From Paraburkholderia atlantica (GTDB lineage Bacteria > Pseudomonadota > Gammaproteobacteria > Burkholderiales > Burkholderiaceae), in contig NZ_WHNQ01000019.1 in the NCBI RefSeq assembly GCF_009362785.1, forward strand, positions 62,001-126,000: DNA of 64,000 nt, read 5' to 3'. A model generated the notes under the pieces. The model was not told the origin of the DNA, did not search any database, and saw only the letters and a list, made by a program, of their open reading frames with translations. Made by a program: the position numbers and the translations under genes. Of the stretch, positions 16,361 to 24,894 are shown piece by piece. How positions within the stretch are numbered: position 1 is the first letter of the stretch; every line of letters begins with the position of its first letter.

Positions 16361-18301
16361 ATGCCCTATGTTTCTCAAACGCAGCACGTCGATCGCGTAC
16401 GCGGGGCCATCGAAGGGCGCTTGCCCGCGCCGGCGAATTCGCCGCGCCTCGTGTCGTCGTGGCAGCGCTCGTTCGAGCAGTACCGGCTCGACCCCAGCTC
16501 CGTGATCGGCCCGCGCGTGCTGTCGTCCGCCGAGCTGCGCGAAGTCCAGGGCAAGGAGGAAGCCTTTCTGCGTGCGTCGGGCCAGTGCCTGACGCGGCTG
16601 CACGAGATGATCCGCGTCGCCGACTATTGCGTGATGCTGTCCGACGCGCACGGCGTCACGATCGACTATCGGATCGACCGCGACCGGCGCAACGATTTCA
16701 AGCATGCGGGGCTGCACATCGGCTCGTGCTGGTCCGAGCGCGAAGAAGGCACCTGTGGCATCGCGAACGTGCTCACCGATCTCGCGCCGATCACCGTGCA
16801 CAAGACCGATCACTTCCGGGCCGCCTTCACGACGCTCACGTGCAGTGCCTCGCCGATCTTCGCGCCGACCGGCGAGCTGATCGGCGTGCTCGATGCATCG
16901 GCGATTCGATCGCCCGACAACCGCGACAGCCAGGGGCTGGTTTTTCAATTGGTGCGGCAAAGCGCGAGTCTGATCGAGGATGGCTATTTCCTGAACCAGA
17001 CCGCACAGCACTGGGTCCTGTTCGGCCATCAAAGCCGCCATTTCGTCGAAGCGCAACCCGAAGCACTGATCGCATTCGACGAATGCGGCAACATCGCCGC
17101 CGCAAACCGTAAGGCGCACGAGAGCATCGCGGGCCTCGACGGTCCGCGTCACATCGACGAGATATTCGATACGTCCGAGGTCCGTCTGCACGACGTCGCG
17201 CGCACCGACATGATCGTGGCGCTGCGGCTGCGCGCGACCGGCGCGATGCTGTATGCGCGCATTCGCGCGCCGATGAGACGCGCGGCTCGCCCGCTCGTCA
17301 CGACACGGCCGGGCGATGTGCACGCCGACAGCAGCATCGGCGCAATGAGCCACTTTCTGCACAGCTCGGACGAACGGATCGCGCGCAATGCGGAAGTCGC
17401 GTTGCGGATCGCCGGCAAGCGGCTGCCGGTTATGCTGCTCGGCGAAACCGGAGTCGGCAAGGAGGTGTTCGCGCACGCGGTGCACGAGTCGGGTTCGCGG
17501 CGTACGCGGCCGTTCGTCGCCGTGAATTGCGGTGCGATTCCGGAGCCGCTGATCGAGAGCGAGCTGTTCGGTTATGCGCCCGGCGCGTTCACCGGCGCGC
17601 GCAGTCGCGGCGCGCGCGGCAAGATCGCGCTCGCGCACGGCGGTACGCTGTTTCTCGATGAAATCGGCGACATGCCGCTCGGCCTGCAAACACGGCTGCT
17701 GCGCGTGCTCGCCGAGGGCGAAGTGGTGCCGCTCGGCGGCGACGCGCCGGTACGCGTCGATATCGACGTGATCTGCGCGACGCACCGTGATCTGTTGCAG
17801 ATGGTCGAAGCGGGAACGTTCCGCGAAGATCTCTACTATCGCCTGAGCGGCGCGACGCTGCGGATGCCGCCGCTGCGCGAGCGCACCGACATCCGCGATG
17901 TGATCGATACGGTATTCAACGAGGAAGCACAGGCGGCCAGCCATGTGCTGATGCTCGATCCGCAATTCGCCGAGCGTCTTGCCGCTTTCTCGTGGCCCGG
18001 CAATATCCGGCAGCTGCGCAACGTGCTGCGCTATGCGTGCGCGGTCTGCGATTCGGCTCGCGTCGAGTTGCGGCACGTGTCGCCGGACTTCGCCGCGCAA
18101 CTCGCACCCGCCGCGACGCCCGCTCTCGCGGCGGACTCCACGTCGCCGGCCAGCGCCGACGACGAGCGGGCCAGGATCGTCGCGGCACTCACGCGTTGCC
18201 AGTGGCGGCCCAATGCCGCCGCGCAGGCGTTGGGCATATCGCGCGCGACGCTGTACCGGCGCATCGCGCGGCTGGGCATCGTCGGGCCGCATCGCACATA
18301 G
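16361..18301 (+). CDS. acoR: Sigma-54-dependent acetoin operon activator
   Basis: This 646-residue enhancer-binding protein has an N-terminal GAF-type sensor region (about 60-210, including SWQRSFEQYRLDP and DYCVMLSDAHGVTIDYR). A PAS-like segment follows (EALIAFDECGNIAAANR). The AAA+ domain has Walker A GETGVGKE near 360, the sigma-54 contact loop GAFTGA and Walker B GGTLFLDEIGD. A C-terminal Fis-type HTH reads NAAAQALGISRATLYRRI. The start at 16361 has GGAG 6 bp upstream; the reading frame is open much further upstream, but that stretch holds the regulatory sites. It is divergent from acoX. No acetoin-binding residue can be named from sequence alone. Confidence 0.93.
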   Translation: MPYVSQTQHVDRVRGAIEGRLPAPANSPRLVSSWQRSFEQYRLDPSSVIGPRVLSSAELREVQGKEEAFLRASGQCLTRLHEMIRVADYCVMLSDAHGVTIDYRIDRDRRNDFKHAGLHIGSCWSEREEGTCGIANVLTDLAPITVHKTDHFRAAFTTLTCSASPIFAPTGELIGVLDASAIRSPDNRDSQGLVFQLVRQSASLIEDGYFLNQTAQHWVLFGHQSRHFVEAQPEALIAFDECGNIAAANRKAHESIAGLDGPRHIDEIFDTSEVRLHDVARTDMIVALRLRATGAMLYARIRAPMRRAARPLVTTRPGDVHADSSIGAMSHFLHSSDERIARNAEVALRIAGKRLPVMLLGETGVGKEVFAHAVHESGSRRTRPFVAVNCGAIPEPLIESELFGYAPGAFTGARSRGARGKIALAHGGTLFLDEIGDMPLGLQTRLLRVLAEGEVVPLGGDAPVRVDIDVICATHRDLLQMVEAGTFREDLYYRLSGATLRMPPLRERTDIRDVIDTVFNEEAQAASHVLMLDPQFAERLAAFSWPGNIRQLRNVLRYACAVCDSARVELRHVSPDFAAQLAPAATPALAADSTSPASADDERARIVAALTRCQWRPNAAAQALGISRATLYRRIARLGIVGPHRT

Positions 18302-18740
18302 GCGGCATCAACACTGAATTCTCGGTCGCCGTCATCCGCAACGTTCGTGTTCGACAAGCAGTACGTGATCTGTTACTGGGCCGCGCATGCGGCTTGGCAA
18401 TGCTTTCGATCTACCGGTAGCACAACGCGGTGGCCATCCATGTCCGCCGCCGCCCAGACATCGTCCAATTCCCCCGCCTCACCCGGAGTGAAATCTTTCC
18501 GCAGTCCGTCCATTGCGAGCGAAAAGATTTTATTTCCGAACAACCCTGCTCCCACGTGCAACTTGTGCCGACACACAGGCATGACTTGCCGGACTCAGTG
18601 ATCGGTCGCCACGAAAGACCATCCACTACCGCACATCGAATGTCCTGAACGGCTCACGCGACGCACTCGCGACCCGCAGGACTCCCCAACTCTCTCCAGA
18701 TTTTCTCGTGGGCCGCCTCGCGGCAGCCCGCGCTATTGTC
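18302..18740. other. Intergenic stretch without a convincing gene
   Basis: About 440 bp separate acoR from the lipoprotein gene. Several short frames exist on both strands, but none has a good ribosome site with a recognisable product. A minus-strand frame at 18373-18582 is the most protein-like and may be a remnant. The promoter of the downstream gene should lie here. Confidence 0.6.
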
Positions 18741-20525
18741 ATGATTGGTCGACGTCAATTTCTTGGTTGTCTTTCTGCGCTCGGCGGAAGCGTCGTATTG
18801 AGCGCGTGCGGCGGCGGCGGTGGTAGTAGTGGTACGCCGGATGCCGGCGGTTCTTCCACGGGCAATTCCGCGAGTCCGTCGGGCACCGCAGCGCCCTCTA
18901 CCGGCACAGCAACCTCCGGCATCGCGGCCTCGACGGGCACGACTGCCGCAAGTATTCCGATCTCGACGGGTAATGCGACCCCCGTGGCGAACGGCTCGTC
19001 ACCGACGCCATCGAGTGGGACGGGGCCCACCGATACATCCGGCTCGACCTCGGGCGACAGCTCCGGCTCTGCATCAGAGCCGAACTCGGGGTCGCCCGGC
19101 AACGCTTCGAACGCTTCGCCACAGAACACGACGATCCCGCCGGCGACGGTGATCATCGACAGTCAGAACGCGCCGTGGACCCTGGTCGGCGGGTCTGTCT
19201 ACAGGAACGGCGTCGCAGCGGGCTACACCTACAACGTTTCGTTGATCCTCTGGTACGGGAGCGCGATCTATCACGAGGGAACCGGCGGTCAGTTTTACGG
19301 ATGGAATGGGACGACATGGCGATCGTGCAATGACCCGCGTTTGGGCGGCACCTCCGCCGACGGCGCCATGATCCCGCCCGCGACGTATCTGATCGACAAG
19401 GCCGGCTCGATATGGACCGTTGAGAATGGCGTCGTATACCGCAATCGCAGTGCCGTCGGCACGATCTCGGATGCGGCGCTTCTGCTGTGGTACGGCGGTA
19501 AGTTCTGGGCACAGTCGACCGGCGGTCAGTTCTATGTATGCGGCGGTGCCGATCAATGGTTGCCGTGCAACGATCCGCGCATCGCGACCGCGGCACCGGC
19601 CGGCTCGTTTCACGGTATCAACGGGCATTACGACTACCGGTATTCGACGTCACAGATCGTATCGATCATGCAAGCCCTCGGCTGCTCTACGTACCGGCTC
19701 AGCTGTACCGACTACGCACCGCAACTCGCCAAGGTCGTGGCGTTGGCCCAAGCCTTCCAGCCCGCGGGCCTGAAGCTTTTCGTGCTGGTCGACGTCGGCA
19801 TCTACGACGGTAACGGCAACCTGTTCACGAGCGAATCGGCGGCCTATACGCGGGGTTTCAATTGCGCGGTCGCTGTCGCGTCGGCATTGCAACCCCACGG
19901 CGTGACCATGTATGAATGCGGCAATGAGCTGACGCGCGCGAATGGGATCATTCTCGACTCGACCAACGCGGGAACGAACGTCGTCGACTTCAACAATGCG
20001 AACTGGCCGCTGATGCGCGGCGTGATGCGCGGCATGATCGACGGAGTGAAGTCGGTGCAGGCGGACGCTAAATGTGGCGTCAACTTTTGTGTTGCCGATA
20101 CCGGCGCATCCGACGCTCTGTGGGACGGCAAGCAGCCCGACGGCACGAGCGGCCATCCGACCGTGAGGTGGGACCTGACTACGTGGCACAACTACGAGGT
20201 GTATGGCGACATCTTCGACATCGGCACCGACGGGTCCGGCCCGGGCTTCGATTTGCCCACCTATTGCAAGGCCCGATATGGCGTCCCCTTCGTGATCTCG
20301 GAATGGAACACTGGACCGGAGAAGACCGAGGGGTACCGGGCTAACTACATCAGCTCGCGTCTGCTCACTTATTATCAGGCGAGAAAGACGAAGAACATCC
20401 AATCGGCGATGTATTACGAGCTCGATAGCGGGGACTCCACCTACGGCCTGATGATCGACGGCACGGTGCTTCCGCTTTCGTATAACGCATTCGCGAGTTT
20501 TATCGCGAGCCATGCCGATAGCTGA
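18741..20525 (+). CDS. Secreted lipoprotein, clan GH-A-like glycoside hydrolase with duplicated module
   Basis: This 594-residue exported protein begins MIGRRQFLG with a twin arginine, then a hydrophobic segment and lipobox LSAC (lipid Cys23) followed by five glycines. Residues 24-135 are a Ser/Thr/Gly/Pro linker. Two similar modules of about 70 residues follow (near 136 and 214), each with a WYG and ending CNDPR. The C-terminal domain from about 290 looks like a TIM-barrel glycosidase. ECGNEL near 390 would carry the acid/base and ISEWN near 519 the nucleophile, the strand-4 and strand-7 glutamates of clan GH-A. It probably trims an extracellular polysaccharide. The start at 18741 is chosen for the signal peptide. 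Confidence 0.78.
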   Translation: MIGRRQFLGCLSALGGSVVLSACGGGGGSSGTPDAGGSSTGNSASPSGTAAPSTGTATSGIAASTGTTAASIPISTGNATPVANGSSPTPSSGTGPTDTSGSTSGDSSGSASEPNSGSPGNASNASPQNTTIPPATVIIDSQNAPWTLVGGSVYRNGVAAGYTYNVSLILWYGSAIYHEGTGGQFYGWNGTTWRSCNDPRLGGTSADGAMIPPATYLIDKAGSIWTVENGVVYRNRSAVGTISDAALLLWYGGKFWAQSTGGQFYVCGGADQWLPCNDPRIATAAPAGSFHGINGHYDYRYSTSQIVSIMQALGCSTYRLSCTDYAPQLAKVVALAQAFQPAGLKLFVLVDVGIYDGNGNLFTSESAAYTRGFNCAVAVASALQPHGVTMYECGNELTRANGIILDSTNAGTNVVDFNNANWPLMRGVMRGMIDGVKSVQADAKCGVNFCVADTGASDALWDGKQPDGTSGHPTVRWDLTTWHNYEVYGDIFDIGTDGSGPGFDLPTYCKARYGVPFVISEWNTGPEKTEGYRANYISSRLLTYYQARKTKNIQSAMYYELDSGDSTYGLMIDGTVLPLSYNAFASFIASHADS

Positions 20526-20536
20526 GCGTATTTGGC

Positions 20537-20580
20537 GACGCGGCTGCGTTCATGCTTCACGTTACGCACACAGCCGCGTC
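20537..20580. terminator. Stem-loop after the lipoprotein gene
   Basis: GACGCGGCTG and CAGCCGCGTC form a perfect 10-bp stem around 24 nt, beginning 12 bp after the lipoprotein stop. There is no clear T-tract, so termination is only suggested. It lies between two convergent genes. Confidence 0.45.
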
Positions 20581-20606
20581 ACTTCAGCTCACGCTTTCCG
20601 ATGACA

Positions 20607-20897
20607 TTAAACAAGGAGAATGGCCACTAACTGACCGGCGGTCGCAATAACGACAGCCAGCTCGACCGGATTGGCCAGAAGAAGGCCGAGAAAATCTGAA
20701 TCGATAGACCGTGCGCGCCATGTCCCAACAAACCCGACCGACAAAATCAGCCCGAATAAAAGGTCGAATCCAAATCCTGCGGCGATCCATTTGTTATGCC
20801 TGACGAGATGTTCAGCGAATGCGAACATTGCCAAGAAGGCGATTTGGGATATGAGAACAACCAGTACGGCAATATGCTGCTGATTATCCTTTTTCAT
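20607..20897 (-). CDS. Small membrane protein of unknown function
   Basis: This 96-residue protein starts MKKDNQQHIAVLVVLIS. It has three hydrophobic stretches (about residues 8-28, 38-58 and 70-95) separated by charged segments (HLVRHNK and WRARSIDSDF). The start at 20897 has only a weak ribosome site. The longer frame from 21074 is poor in coding character before this methionine. It lies about 200 bp downstream of amtB on the same strand but is probably separate. I do not recognise a family. Confidence 0.6.
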   Translation of the reverse strand: MKKDNQQHIAVLVVLISQIAFLAMFAFAEHLVRHNKWIAAGFGFDLLFGLILSVGFVGTWRARSIDSDFLGLLLANPVELAVVIATAGQLVAILLV

Positions 20898-21093
20898 TGA
20901 CTGGCGGAAATCCGATTGCTCGAACCCGGCACGACCTCCCCGGCTTCTGTCGTGGCCTGACCGCTGTAAGCGCCCGGCCCCCAACCGAAGGCACACAGGG
21001 GCCCCGCCTTGCGTGGCACAGATGTCCGCGGGTACGGGCCACCCCAAATAACGGGCAGTGACCGTCGTACCCACTCCATCCGCGGCGTAACCG

Positions 21094-22506
21094 TTATTCG
21101 ACCGCCTCGCCGTGCAGCACCAGGTCCAGTCCTTCGCGCTCTTCTTCCTCGGCGACGCGCAATCCCATCACTGCGTCGATCGCCTTGAGCAGGACAAACG
21201 AAACCACCCCACTGTAGATCAGCGTCGTCGCGACACCCTTGAGTTGCAGCAACACGTCGCCGTCCGCGCCGCCGATGTCCTTGACCGCGAACACGCCCGT
21301 GAGGATCGCGCCGACGATCCCGCCCACGCAGTGCACGCCGAACGCGTCGAGCGAATCGTCGTAGCCGAGCTTGTGCTTGAGCCACGTGGCCGACCAGAAG
21401 CAGAGCACACCGGCGACAATGCCGATCACCAGCGCGCCGAGGGTGCCGACGAAGCCCGACGCCGGCGTCACCGCCACCAGCCCCGCGACCGCGCCCGACA
21501 CGATACCGAGCACCGACGGCTTACCCTTGGCCGCCCATTCGGCGAACATCCACGCGAGCGCCGCCGCGGCGGTCGCCACCTGCGTCGCGAACATCGCGAA
21601 GCCGGCACGGCCGTCCGCCGCCACCGCCGAACCCGCGTTGAAGCCGAACCAGCCGACCCACAGCATCGCGCCGCCGATCAGCGTCAGCGTCAGGTTATGC
21701 GGCGCCATCGCTTCCTTGCCGTAGCCGACGCGCTTGCCCAGCACCAGACAGCAGACCAGACCTGCGATACCCGCGTTGATGTGCACCACCGTGCCGCCCG
21801 CGAAGTCGAGGATGCCCGCGGTAGCCAGCCAGCCGCTCGGTTCCCACACCATGTGCGCGATCGGCGAGTAGACGATGATCGACCACAGCGTCATGAACAC
21901 CAGCATCGCCGAGAACTTCATGCGGTCAGCGAACGCACCGGTGATCAGCGCCGGCGTGATGATCGCGAAGGTCATCTGATAGACGAAGTAGACCGTCTCG
22001 GGGATCGTCGGCGCGAGATGGCTGACGGTCAGCGTCGTGGCCTTGTCGCCCTTGATGTAGTTCATGCCCGTCATGAACACGCGCGAGAAGCCGCCGATGA
22101 ACGAGTTGCCCGGCGTGAACGCGATGCTGTAGCCCACCACGGTCCAGACGATCGTCACCAGACAGGTGATCGCGAAGCTTTGCATCAGCGTCGCGAGCAC
22201 GTTCTTCTTGCGAACCATGCCGCCGTAGAACAGCGCGAGACCCGGGATCGTCATGAACAGCACCAGCGCGGTCGAGGTCAGCATCCACGCGGTGTCGCCG
22301 GAGTTGATCTTCGATGAATCGACCGAGAACGGTGCGGTCGGCGCGGCCGGGGCCGATGCAGCGGCATCCGCCGCGGGAGCCGTGGACGCTTGCGCGACCG
22401 GCCCGGAGGCGGCCGCGGGCGCCGAGGCGTCTTGCGCGAATGCGGGGCTCAGCCCGCCCGCGAGCAACGAGCCCGCCATCAACAACGTCATCAACAGTTT
22501 GCGCAT
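21094..22506 (-). CDS. amtB: Ammonium transporter
   Basis: This 470-residue member of the Amt/Mep/Rh family has a cleavable signal peptide (MRKLLMTLLMAGSLLAGGLSPAFA) and an Ala-rich spacer. Eleven membrane helices follow, beginning DTAWMLTSTALVLFMTIPGLALFYGGMVR. The conserved DFAGGTVVHINAGIAGLV contains one of the twin pore histidines, and the region FGVHCVGGIVGAILTGVFA contains the other. It conducts ammonium inward under nitrogen limitation and is gated by GlnK. The gene is 26 bp downstream of glnK in one operon. The reading is secure. Confidence 0.96.
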   Translation of the reverse strand: MRKLLMTLLMAGSLLAGGLSPAFAQDASAPAAASGPVAQASTAPAADAAASAPAAPTAPFSVDSSKINSGDTAWMLTSTALVLFMTIPGLALFYGGMVRKKNVLATLMQSFAITCLVTIVWTVVGYSIAFTPGNSFIGGFSRVFMTGMNYIKGDKATTLTVSHLAPTIPETVYFVYQMTFAIITPALITGAFADRMKFSAMLVFMTLWSIIVYSPIAHMVWEPSGWLATAGILDFAGGTVVHINAGIAGLVCCLVLGKRVGYGKEAMAPHNLTLTLIGGAMLWVGWFGFNAGSAVAADGRAGFAMFATQVATAAAALAWMFAEWAAKGKPSVLGIVSGAVAGLVAVTPASGFVGTLGALVIGIVAGVLCFWSATWLKHKLGYDDSLDAFGVHCVGGIVGAILTGVFAVKDIGGADGDVLLQLKGVATTLIYSGVVSFVLLKAIDAVMGLRVAEEEEREGLDLVLHGEAVE

Positions 22507-22532
22507 CTCTCTTTCCTCTTATCCGAGTGTCT

Positions 22533-22871
22533 TTATAGGGCGTCGGCGCCGGTCTCGCCGGTGCGGATCCGGATCACCTGTTCGATCGACGTCACGAAGA
22601 TCTTCCCGTCACCAATCTTTCCAGTACGCGCCGCACGCTCGATCGCTTCGATAGCCTGATCGACGATGTCATCCGGGACGGCGACCTCGATCTTCACTTT
22701 CGGCAGGAAATCGACGACGTACTCCGCGCCCCGATACATTTCGGTGTGGCCCTTCTGACGCCCAAAGCCCTTGACCTCCGTAACCGTGATTCCAGAGACG
22801 CCAAGCGATGACAAGGCTTCTCGAGCCTCATCAAGCTTGAATGGCTTGATTACCGCACTTATTAGTTTCAA
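22533..22871 (-). CDS. glnK: Nitrogen regulatory protein P-II
   Basis: This 112-residue PII trimer subunit has the uridylylation site Tyr51 in RGAEYVVDFLP at the tip of the T-loop. It has the ATP-binding segment KVKIEVAVPDD and ends TGKIGDGKIFV followed by IRTGETGADAL. The start is a TTG at 22871 preceded by GGAGGGCAAA; no in-frame ATG nearby gives the conserved MKLI start. It senses 2-oxoglutarate and ATP/ADP and regulates AmtB. Linkage to amtB and a sigma-54 promoter upstream support GlnK rather than GlnB. Confidence 0.96.
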   Translation of the reverse strand: MKLISAVIKPFKLDEAREALSSLGVSGITVTEVKGFGRQKGHTEMYRGAEYVVDFLPKVKIEVAVPDDIVDQAIEAIERAARTGKIGDGKIFVTSIEQVIRIRTGETGADAL

Positions 22872-22943
22872 TTTGCCCTCCGTTGATCGCCCATCCCGAT
22901 GCTGGCCGTCGGTGACCGTGGCTCAGCGCGCGGGGACGTTCAA

Positions 22944-22959
22944 AGCAACTGTCATGCCA
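22944..22959 (-). promoter_or_regulatory. Sigma-54 promoter of glnK-amtB
   Basis: On the minus strand TGGCATGACAGTTGCT matches TGGCAYG-N4-TTGCW exactly. It lies 73 bp upstream of the glnK start codon and points toward it. NtrC control is expected; I found no unambiguous NtrC palindrome. The rest of the 450 bp up to the VOC gene holds no convincing gene. Confidence 0.85.
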
Positions 22960-23325
22960 TTCGCACGAACGGTATTGCAGCGGGAGAGTTATCAGAGGAG
23001 CCGAGTGTTGGGTCCTTCGGCGGTCAGATGGATGTTGTGAGGAACGGAACGGCATCGGGTGGCGGGACCGTCAGAAGGCTTCGTCGCGGAATGCGGCGTA
23101 CAGGTGGAATGTACCCGGGCACCATGGGCGAGCGCGTTTTCCTGTCGCCCGTCCAATACGGGGCATGCGTGCACGGTTTTGTCGCTCGTGATTACAGAAT
23201 CATTAATTGAAGTTTCCAGGTTGCCACTCGCGGGCCCGGTGCTCGCAAGCGTCTAAGGGCTTGAGCGCAACTCCGCCGTGGTAACGTGCAAAGACATCTC
23301 GGCTCTCGAACAGGAACAGATCAGG

Positions 23326-23724
23326 ATGATTTCGCATGTATTCGTTGGGGTTAACGACTTTGACCGTGCGTTGAAGTTCTATTCGGCCGTCATGAGCGAG
23401 TTGGGACATCGACTGAAGTTTTGCGAGCCAGATAGACCGTGGGCTGGTTGGATGGCTGTGGGTATGCCGCGTCCACTCTTCCTTATCGGCAGGCCATACG
23501 ATGGCAACCCAGCAGAACATGGAAACGGCCAAATGGTGGCATTGCTTGCGCCTGATCGTAGTTCGGTCGACAACGCATACGCTACCGCGTTGGCAAATTC
23601 AGGTTCTTGCGAAGGCCCTCCCGGTTTGCGCACGCCCTATCACCCGGATTATTACGGGGCGTATTTTCGCGACCCAGAGGAAAACAAGATTTGCGTTTGT
23701 TGTCACGATCCAGTGACTCAGTAG
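23326..23724 (+). CDS. VOC (glyoxalase/bleomycin resistance/dioxygenase) family protein
   Basis: This 132-residue protein has the VOC beta-alpha-beta-beta-beta layout. HVFVGVNDFDRALKFYSAVM at the N-terminus provides the first metal-ligand position, and YYGAYFRDPEENKICVCCH at the C-terminus carries a typical FRDPEGN-like turn. AEHGNGQMVALLAP in the middle holds a possible His ligand. The start at 23326 follows CAGATCAGG; the upstream GTG extension is not needed. It stands alone between glnK and a LysR gene, so its substrate is unknown. Confidence 0.8.
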   Translation: MISHVFVGVNDFDRALKFYSAVMSELGHRLKFCEPDRPWAGWMAVGMPRPLFLIGRPYDGNPAEHGNGQMVALLAPDRSSVDNAYATALANSGSCEGPPGLRTPYHPDYYGAYFRDPEENKICVCCHDPVTQ

Positions 23725-23830
23725 CACTCACAAAATTTCGAACCCGCTATACACCGGCGCAATTGACAAATTCCGTCTTGACGGTTCTGGTGGCTGAATC
23801 GTGAAATCGCATGCCACATCGAAGCCGACA

Positions 23831-24715
23831 TCAAATCCGCAAGTGCCGCCCGATGTAGTCGATGAACACCCTGAGCTTCGGCGAAGCGTAACGGCTCGCG
23901 GGCCACAGAATCCAGAAAGTCACGGTCTGTTCGATGTAGTCGCTGAGCACGATCCGCAACGCCCCACTCGACAATGCATCACGCACGATGAATGTCGGCA
24001 GGAACGCAAGGCCTTTGTCCTGAAGTGCGAGAAAGGCCAGCACTTCGATGGTATTGGCCGAGAACGTCTGAGGTAATTCCGGCTGAGCTTCAGACGCCCC
24101 GAGCCGGAACGGCCAGCGTTCGAACTTGCCCGTAGCCGGAAATTTATGCAGCAGGCAGGCGTGAGCGGCGAGTTCGGACGGATGCGCGGGTGTGCCGTGG
24201 CGCTCGAGATAAGCAGCGGAGCCGACCAGGACCTGACCGCACGAACCCAGCCGACGCGACACCAACCGCGAGTCGTGCTGCTCGCCGGTACGAATGACGG
24301 CATCGAAGCCCTCTTCGATAATGTCCGCCATGCGATCCGACAGATCGACATCGAGTTCGATGTCCGGGTATTGCGCCATAAACCCGTCCAGCGCCGGCAT
24401 GATGAGGCCCGACAACTGCGGCGTGCTGATTCGCAACCGGCCGCGCGGGCTTCCAGCAGCACCGGAAAGTTCTGCTTCGGCGGCCTCGATTTCTCCGAGA
24501 ATGCGACGGCAGCGCTCGAGAAACAGCGCGCCTTCCGCAGTCAGCGTGATGCTGCGCGTGCTCCGATGAAATAGCCGCACGCCGAGGCGCTCTTCCATCC
24601 GCGCGATGCTCTTGCCAACGGCCGACGACGAGAGGCCGAGTTGACGTCCCGTTTCGGTGAAGCTGCGTGTATCGGCGACCTGCACGAATAGAGAAATACC
24701 GCCAAAGCTATCCAT
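23831..24715 (-). CDS. LysR family regulator, divergent from Old Yellow Enzyme gene
   Basis: This regulator is 294 residues from MDSFGGISLFVQ; an alternative ATG lies 6 bp upstream at 24721. The N-terminal winged helix contains RSFTETGRQLGLSSSAVGKSIARMEERLGVRLFHRSTR. The effector domain runs from about 90 to the end (GRLRISTPQLSGLIMPALDGF). It belongs to the CrgA/DhcR-like group that commonly controls a divergent oxidoreductase gene. It is transcribed away from the ene-reductase gene, with two palindromes between them. Confidence 0.9.
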   Translation of the reverse strand: MDSFGGISLFVQVADTRSFTETGRQLGLSSSAVGKSIARMEERLGVRLFHRSTRSITLTAEGALFLERCRRILGEIEAAEAELSGAAGSPRGRLRISTPQLSGLIMPALDGFMAQYPDIELDVDLSDRMADIIEEGFDAVIRTGEQHDSRLVSRRLGSCGQVLVGSAAYLERHGTPAHPSELAAHACLLHKFPATGKFERWPFRLGASEAQPELPQTFSANTIEVLAFLALQDKGLAFLPTFIVRDALSSGALRIVLSDYIEQTVTFWILWPASRYASPKLRVFIDYIGRHLRI

Positions 24716-24777
24716 CAGCATTCCCCCGGACGATTGGTGGGCTGGCTCGCCGGAACCGCGGCGCAGCTTTCAATTTA

Positions 24778-24802
24778 GGACATTTCTGTCCGATATATTC
24801 GG
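24778..24802. promoter_or_regulatory. Overlapping palindromes in the LysR/ene-reductase divergent promoter
   Basis: GGACATTTCTGTCC (24778-24791) and CCGATATATTCGG (24790-24802) abut each other. They are located between the divergent starts, closer to the LysR side, as expected for LysR operators. Confidence 0.55.
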
Positions 24803-24894
24803 AACCCTGGCCCATTTTTCTTCTTTCGATCGGTTCCTACACTCTCCTCACCGCAGTCGATTGCCATCGACAGCCACTACAACCGGAGAGAGTC

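Noticed and set aside
15881..18292. 803-codon frame opposite acoR
   Set aside because: Shadow of the acoR frame; the product has no membrane, signal or domain features and crosses the sigma-54 promoter.
22960..22980. NtrC-like site next to the glnK sigma-54 promoter
   Set aside because: Only partial agreement with TGCAC-N7-GTGCA, and too close to the -24 element to be a typical enhancer.
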